From assembly GCA_020347085.1 (NCBI GenBank), contig CP070769.1, forward strand, positions 2,205,726 to 2,214,253: a stretch of 8,528 nt of DNA, given 5' to 3'. This DNA is from Desulfobacterales bacterium (GTDB lineage: Bacteria > Desulfobacterota > Desulfobacteria > Desulfobacterales > C00003060). Both the position numbers and the translations under genes were made by a program. The notes under the pieces are model-generated. The model was given only the letters and a program-made list of their open reading frames with translations. It made no database searches and was not told where the DNA came from. Shown in pieces: positions 5,235-8,528 of this stretch (its first letter is position 1; each line of letters starts with the position of its first letter).

Positions 5235-6563
5235 TTGGCTGCCGAGGCCATCTGCGCCTTAACCAATGTGCTTGGCACGGCTCCAGGACATGCGCATAGG
5301 GCAGCTGCCAGCGCCCTAGGTTCCCTTCCCATTGCCATTCAAGGCCCCAAGGTGCGTGACGAGCCCATAGAGGATGTACCCCGTGTAAAGTGGCATGAGA
5401 TATTGGAAGAAAAGGGGGGCAGGAAATGTGATTTGCCTGCACGTATTGGAAGGAGTCTCGTTGTTGCCACTGGTGAAGAGAACACATTGCTGGTCGTTAA
5501 ATTGGCCTGCACCGAACATTCTCTTCAATACATGTATCGAGAACCGGCCTGGATGGAACATTTGTATTCAGGGGGCTATTCATTTCCTGTGAGATTTAAT
5601 ATTCCGATGGCGATAAAGATGCGGGGAAGCTATGTATTTAGGTTAGAGGATGTGCCGGTTAGGATGTCCGAGGGAACAGCGCTGCATCCAGAGGTTTATG
5701 CTATCGGCTTTATTGTCCACAAGGACTATTTTGTTTATCCCAACGGGCATAGAACGCAAAGGCTGCTGGCCACGGAGGGATTCAAGGAGGTCATGTTCAG
5801 GAATGCCTGGCTATTGGGCAAACTGGCGTCCTTAGGCATCGTCCATTCTGCGCCAATTCCCCTTTTTCATAACCGGGTTCAGAGCGACAGAAGAGCAGAT
5901 CACGGCTTATATGAATGGCCCCGAAGAGGGAGGCTGGACAGGTGGCTGCATTCTTGCTGCTATCCCAATTTTGGTGTGACAGGCATAAGGGACTTTGAGC
6001 ATCTTGCGGCCTTAAACGGCTTTAGTCGAAAACTCCACTACTATATCGGTACCCAGATATTAAGCTTATTATTGGTCACAGGGAGTTATTTTCGTCATAA
6101 GGACAGGACGAGATTTGGACTTGACGAAGAGGGTAATCCAGTGGATGCCCGAGACCTTTTTGATAAGCAATTCCTCGAGGACTTGACCGAGGGGATCTTT
6201 CGCAGGTATTACCATGGTTTTGTGGGGCGTGAACTAAGCGGGGAGGTGCCTCTTGATTTTGATGAACTTAGTTCCCGCATGATCGAAGAGATGGGTGTTG
6301 ATCGCCACATGGAAGAGATATTGAGAGTGGTGGATCAAGAACAAATGTCGGATGAAGGATTCACAAAGTTTTTGGGAGACCGGGGATACTCTGAAGACCA
6401 AATAAGGCATTTTAAGAAAGGCGTGGAAGATATCACCATCCATACCGGACCCCATCTGGGTGGATTTAACGAAAGGATATCTCTGCCCGAACTCATAGAG
6501 TCCGTAGAAACGATGTCTGCTTTATGCATAGTGGGCAGGTACTCGACATCAAACCTTGCTTAG
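5235..6563 (+). CDS. SidJ-related pseudokinase, main part after an in-frame stop
   Basis: A 442-residue frame, counted from a TTG at 5235. I recognise it as a SidJ-related pseudokinase, a family recalled from Desulfobacterota genomes and named after Legionella SidJ, a calmodulin-activated kinase-fold enzyme that polyglutamylates proteins. Residues 1-35 complete a helical-repeat segment. A kinase-like N-lobe follows with NTLLVVKLA (83-91; K89 fits the beta-3 Lys) and a helix with REPAWMEHL (102-110) that could supply the Glu partner. The C-lobe contains the best landmarks: LGKLASLGIVHSAPIPLFHN (194-213), YEWPRRGRLDRWL (226-238), YPNFG (243-247) and GIRDFEH (250-256), where D253 is a possible metal ligand. 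The start is doubtful: TTG 5235 has no ribosome site, the next ATG (residue 100) is inside the N-lobe, and the frame is continuous with 4965-5228 but for TAA 5226-5228. Intact length would be about 532. The substrate is unknown. Confidence 0.72.
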   Translation: MAAEAICALTNVLGTAPGHAHRAAASALGSLPIAIQGPKVRDEPIEDVPRVKWHEILEEKGGRKCDLPARIGRSLVVATGEENTLLVVKLACTEHSLQYMYREPAWMEHLYSGGYSFPVRFNIPMAIKMRGSYVFRLEDVPVRMSEGTALHPEVYAIGFIVHKDYFVYPNGHRTQRLLATEGFKEVMFRNAWLLGKLASLGIVHSAPIPLFHNRVQSDRRADHGLYEWPRRGRLDRWLHSCCYPNFGVTGIRDFEHLAALNGFSRKLHYYIGTQILSLLLVTGSYFRHKDRTRFGLDEEGNPVDARDLFDKQFLEDLTEGIFRRYYHGFVGRELSGEVPLDFDELSSRMIEEMGVDRHMEEILRVVDQEQMSDEGFTKFLGDRGYSEDQIRHFKKGVEDITIHTGPHLGGFNERISLPELIESVETMSALCIVGRYSTSNLA

Positions 6564-6595
6564 GCCCCCTGTTTGACCGGCATGCTCCCCGCAAG

Positions 6596-6615
6596 CCCCG
6601 CCCGGAAGGGCGGGG
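6596..6615. other. Strong GC hairpin between pseudokinase and transporter genes
   Basis: ccccgccc (6596-6603) and gggcgggg (6608-6615) form a perfect 8-bp GC stem with a ggaa loop, 33 bases after the pseudokinase stop. No T-run follows (aggcttcac), so intrinsic termination is uncertain. It may be a dispersed palindrome or a weak terminator that separates the two transcription units. Confidence 0.4.
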
Positions 6616-6683
6616 AGGCTTCACTGTGGAAAGATCTGCACATGAAAAGGGGTGAAACCTTGGTACAGAGAAAGGGGTTATCG

Positions 6684-8033
6684 ATGAAGGCGCCCATTTT
6701 ATGGCTCCTGACTATCCTCAGCACTGTCTCAATGAGCCTCCCCACGGCTTGTGCTCAAGAACAGATAACCTTCTGGACCACAGAAGTGGAGAAGGATCGC
6801 CTGGAGATCCAGCGAGACATTGCCCAGGGATTCACCCGCAAAACCGGAATTCGCGTCCGCGTGATCCCTGTCCAGGAGAATCTTCTCGCGGAAAGGGTTA
6901 CGGCTGCCTATGCAGCGAGTTCGCTCCCGGACGTGCTCTTTCACCCCATCGATTTCACCCTCGGCTGGGCGGAGGCTGGGATTCTTGATGATCGGTCCGC
7001 AACAGAGGTCGTGCATCAACTGGGCAAAGAGACTTTTGGTAGAGGCCCCCTAAACCTCGTCCGGGTCCCAGGGGGGTACGCGGCTGTGCCTGTTGATGGA
7101 TGGGGCCAGCTCCTGTTGTACCGCAAAGACCTGTTTGCCAAGAAGGGGCTCCCAGAGCCCGATCACTGGGATCGAATCCTTAAAGCGGCTCGGGCCTTGC
7201 ATAATCCGCCTTTGATTTGGGGTTTTGAGGCCGCGACCGACCCGGGAGACACGTATACCCAGCAGGTTTTCGAGCACTTCGCGCTGTCCAACGGGGTTGG
7301 ACTGACGGGTAAATCCGGAAAAGTCGACTTGGACAGACCCAAGATGGTGCAGACCCTCGCGTTCTACAAGGCCCTGACCGATTTCAGCCCGCCCGGTAAC
7401 CTTTACTGGCTCCATACCCGGATGGACTATCTCTCTGGACGCGCTGCTATGATCATCTGGTCGCCGTTTATCTTGGATGAGCTCTCGGGGCTTCGACAGG
7501 ATCAGCCCGTGGTTCCTGACATCGCCAAAGGAGAATCGGGATTTCTGGCCAAGAACACCGGGTTCGTGACTGTCATTCAGGGTCCAAATGGGGCTGCTCA
7601 ATACGGTCAGATAAACTATTTGGGGATCACCCGGGATGCGGACAAGGCCTTGGCTAAACAATGGGCCCAATTTCTGCTTAACGGGGGGTACCTACAATGG
7701 TTAGGGATGGCGGCTGAGGGTAAATTGCCCATGCGCAAGGGGACCCGAGATTCTCCAAGCCGCTTCGTTGATGGGTGGAGGGAGCTTGAGTTCGGGGTGA
7801 CGACGCGTGCCAAGATCTCCGAGTTTTACGGGATGCACGTGGTGAAAGCCATTGCGGCCGGAGTGGACGGTTTTGATCGCTGGGGATTTGCTGAGGGGAA
7901 AGGGGCTCTTATTTCCAAGGTTTATGGAACAAAGATTGTCCCCGAGATTCTCAAGCGGTTCCTTGACGGCGAACTGAGCGCGAAGGATGCGGCCCGAATG
8001 CTGGACGAGCGCGTGAAGGGATTAGATGATTGA
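6684..8033 (+). CDS. ABC transporter periplasmic solute-binding protein, family 1
   Basis: A 449-residue secreted binding protein of the MalE/UgpB type (SBP family 1), which captures a sugar or related solute for an ABC importer. Residues 1-24 are a signal peptide: a Lys at position 2, the hydrophobic core ILWLLTILSTVSM, and probable signal peptidase I cleavage after TACA. The Cys is not in a good lipobox. Mature landmarks are QITFWTTEVEKDR at the start, LPDVLFHPIDF, the family motif VPVDGWGQLLLYRKDLF near 135-151 followed by GLPEPDHWDRILKAA, and YLSGRAAMIIWSPFI. Length is normal. I chose ATG 6684, which starts the signal peptide and has aaagggg 6 bases upstream; longer in-frame starts at 6573 or 6642 would put charged residues and the GC hairpin in the coding region. 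A MalF-like permease follows. The ligand cannot be told from sequence. Confidence 0.9.
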   Translation: MKAPILWLLTILSTVSMSLPTACAQEQITFWTTEVEKDRLEIQRDIAQGFTRKTGIRVRVIPVQENLLAERVTAAYAASSLPDVLFHPIDFTLGWAEAGILDDRSATEVVHQLGKETFGRGPLNLVRVPGGYAAVPVDGWGQLLLYRKDLFAKKGLPEPDHWDRILKAARALHNPPLIWGFEAATDPGDTYTQQVFEHFALSNGVGLTGKSGKVDLDRPKMVQTLAFYKALTDFSPPGNLYWLHTRMDYLSGRAAMIIWSPFILDELSGLRQDQPVVPDIAKGESGFLAKNTGFVTVIQGPNGAAQYGQINYLGITRDADKALAKQWAQFLLNGGYLQWLGMAAEGKLPMRKGTRDSPSRFVDGWRELEFGVTTRAKISEFYGMHVVKAIAAGVDGFDRWGFAEGKGALISKVYGTKIVPEILKRFLDGELSAKDAARMLDERVKGLDD

Positions 8034-8291
8034 AGATTAATTGACCAGAACCGGTTTTAACCCCCTTTTCCTCGTTCGGTTTGACCATTGCTGAAAGGTT
8101 TCATTTCGCTTCGCCAAGATTGTAAAACGCTCCCGATAAATCGGGATCAAGCCGTTCCAATTTTTGCAATTCCCTTCACTAGGGACTTTTAGGCAAAATG
8201 GCCTCGGTAAAGGACTTTCAAACTGGCCCCAGTTGATCCGTGACAAGTCACCGACGGCCGGTGACCAATGACGGATGACCATCAACCATCC
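8034..8291. other. Hairpin-rich gap between binding protein and permease genes
   Basis: No gene is supported; a - strand frame at 8037-8309 has no homology I recognise. Short perfect inverted repeats are frequent: tcccgat-aa-atcggga (8131-8146), aactgg-cc-ccagtt (8221-8234) and gtcaccg-acggc-cggtgac (8247-8265). None is followed by a T-run. Gene gaps inside ABC importer operons are usually short, so about 260 bases filled with palindromes suggests repeat insertion, or mRNA processing that lets the binding protein be made in excess over the permease. Confidence 0.5.
8131..8146. repeat. Short palindrome tcccgat-aa-atcggga
   Basis: A perfect 7-bp stem with a 2-base loop lies about 100 bases after the binding-protein stop. 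A looser relative (tcccg 3575-3579, gatgaatcggga 3584-3595) lies after the PilU-like gene. Two similar elements each behind a gene 3' end hint at a repeat family, but the match is short. Confidence 0.35.
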
Positions 8292-8528
8292 ATGATCAGG
8301 AATCGACAATCGACAATTGATAATCGACCATGTCTTTTAGACAAAGAGGCCAGGCTTGCCTTTTGGATGTTGGCCCCCGCATTCACGCTCGTCTTGGCCT
8401 TGGTCATCTTCCCGGTGATCTGGAACCTGTGGCTCAGCCTCAAACCGGTGTCTCTGGGAGACCTTCGCGGGGCCTCTCTTTGGAAGTTTAACTGGACCCT
8501 TGAGAATTTCCGGAAGGTCTTTAACGAT
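8292..8528 (+). CDS. ABC transporter permease, MalF/UgpA type, 5' part only
   Basis: The open frame runs off the window end, giving 79 codons from ATG 8292. It shows the typical start of a sugar-type inner-membrane permease: a charged stretch DKEARLAFW (about 17-25), a first membrane helix LAPAFTLVLALVIFPVIWNL, then WLSLKPVSL and FNWTLENFRKVF leading into the first periplasmic segment, where family members usually have a W...N(F/Y)..... motif. It should form the channel fed by the binding protein encoded at 6684-8033. The start is uncertain: ATG 8292 has no ribosome site and is followed by the 7-bp repeats; ATG 8330 is in another frame; ATG 8367 would cut into the membrane helix. The conserved part begins at about 8340. 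Confidence 0.85.
   Translation, partial: MIRNRQSTIDNRPCLLDKEARLAFWMLAPAFTLVLALVIFPVIWNLWLSLKPVSLGDLRGASLWKFNWTLENFRKVFND
8301..8328 (+). repeat. Four-copy 7-bp tandem repeat (aatcgac)
   Basis: Units are aatcgac (8301-8307), aatcgac (8308-8314), aattgat (8315-8321) and aatcgac (8322-8328); three copies are identical and the third has two changes. The repeat sits at the 5' end of the permease frame, just after an in-frame ATG at 8292. A 7-base unit is not a multiple of three, so any gain or loss of a unit would change the frame if translation starts upstream. Confidence 0.65.

Noticed and set aside
6596..6615. Classical rho-independent terminator
   Set aside because: The stem is strong, but no run of T follows on either strand (aggcttcac on +; the other side reads cttgcgggg), so it is listed only as a hairpin.
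7050..7670. A 206-codon open frame on the - strand inside the solute-binding protein gene
   Set aside because: It is a shadow of a clear family-1 binding protein, with no ribosome site or family motif.

Overview
The window looks like chromosomal DNA of a Gram-negative bacterium of the former Deltaproteobacteria (Desulfobacterota). The pointers are type IV pilus retraction ATPases, a YggT-DivIVA gene pair, a small zinc-ribbon protein fused to a receiver-like domain, a SidJ-related pseudokinase of a kind I associate with that group, and palindromic repeats between genes. This placement is an inference from gene content and recalled family similarity; no search was run. All supportable genes are on the + strand.

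Region 1 (1-3532) holds a non-coding leader with a plausible sigma-70 promoter, then a tight series: YggT-family membrane protein (366-668), DivIVA-domain coiled-coil protein (691-1191), PilT (1204-2286) and a second PilT/PilU-family ATPase (2354-3532). Gaps of 22, 12 and 67 bases suggest one operon that combines envelope or polar organisation with twitching-motility motors. Region 2 (3533-3982) is about 450 bases without a gene but full of inverted repeats, including a 17-bp inverted pair and two near-identical palindromes. Region 3 (3983-4645) encodes a 220-residue protein with an N-terminal CxxC...CxxC zinc ribbon and a receiver-like domain that has lost its phospho-acceptor Asp.

Region 4 (4965-6563) is the most unusual part. 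It is one reading frame broken by a single in-frame TAA at 5226-5228. The 87 codons before the stop and the roughly 440 after it read as one protein: an N-terminal helical-repeat segment followed by a SidJ-related pseudokinase domain. Legionella SidJ uses a kinase fold for protein polyglutamylation, so this may be a kinase-fold modifying enzyme in a non-pathogen. It is either interrupted, translated in two pieces, or affected by a sequence error.

Region 5 (6684-8528) begins an ABC importer locus: a secreted family-1 solute-binding protein and, after a hairpin-rich gap, the 5' end of a MalF/UgpA-type permease cut by the window edge. A four-copy 7-bp tandem repeat (8301-8328) lies at the presumed permease start.
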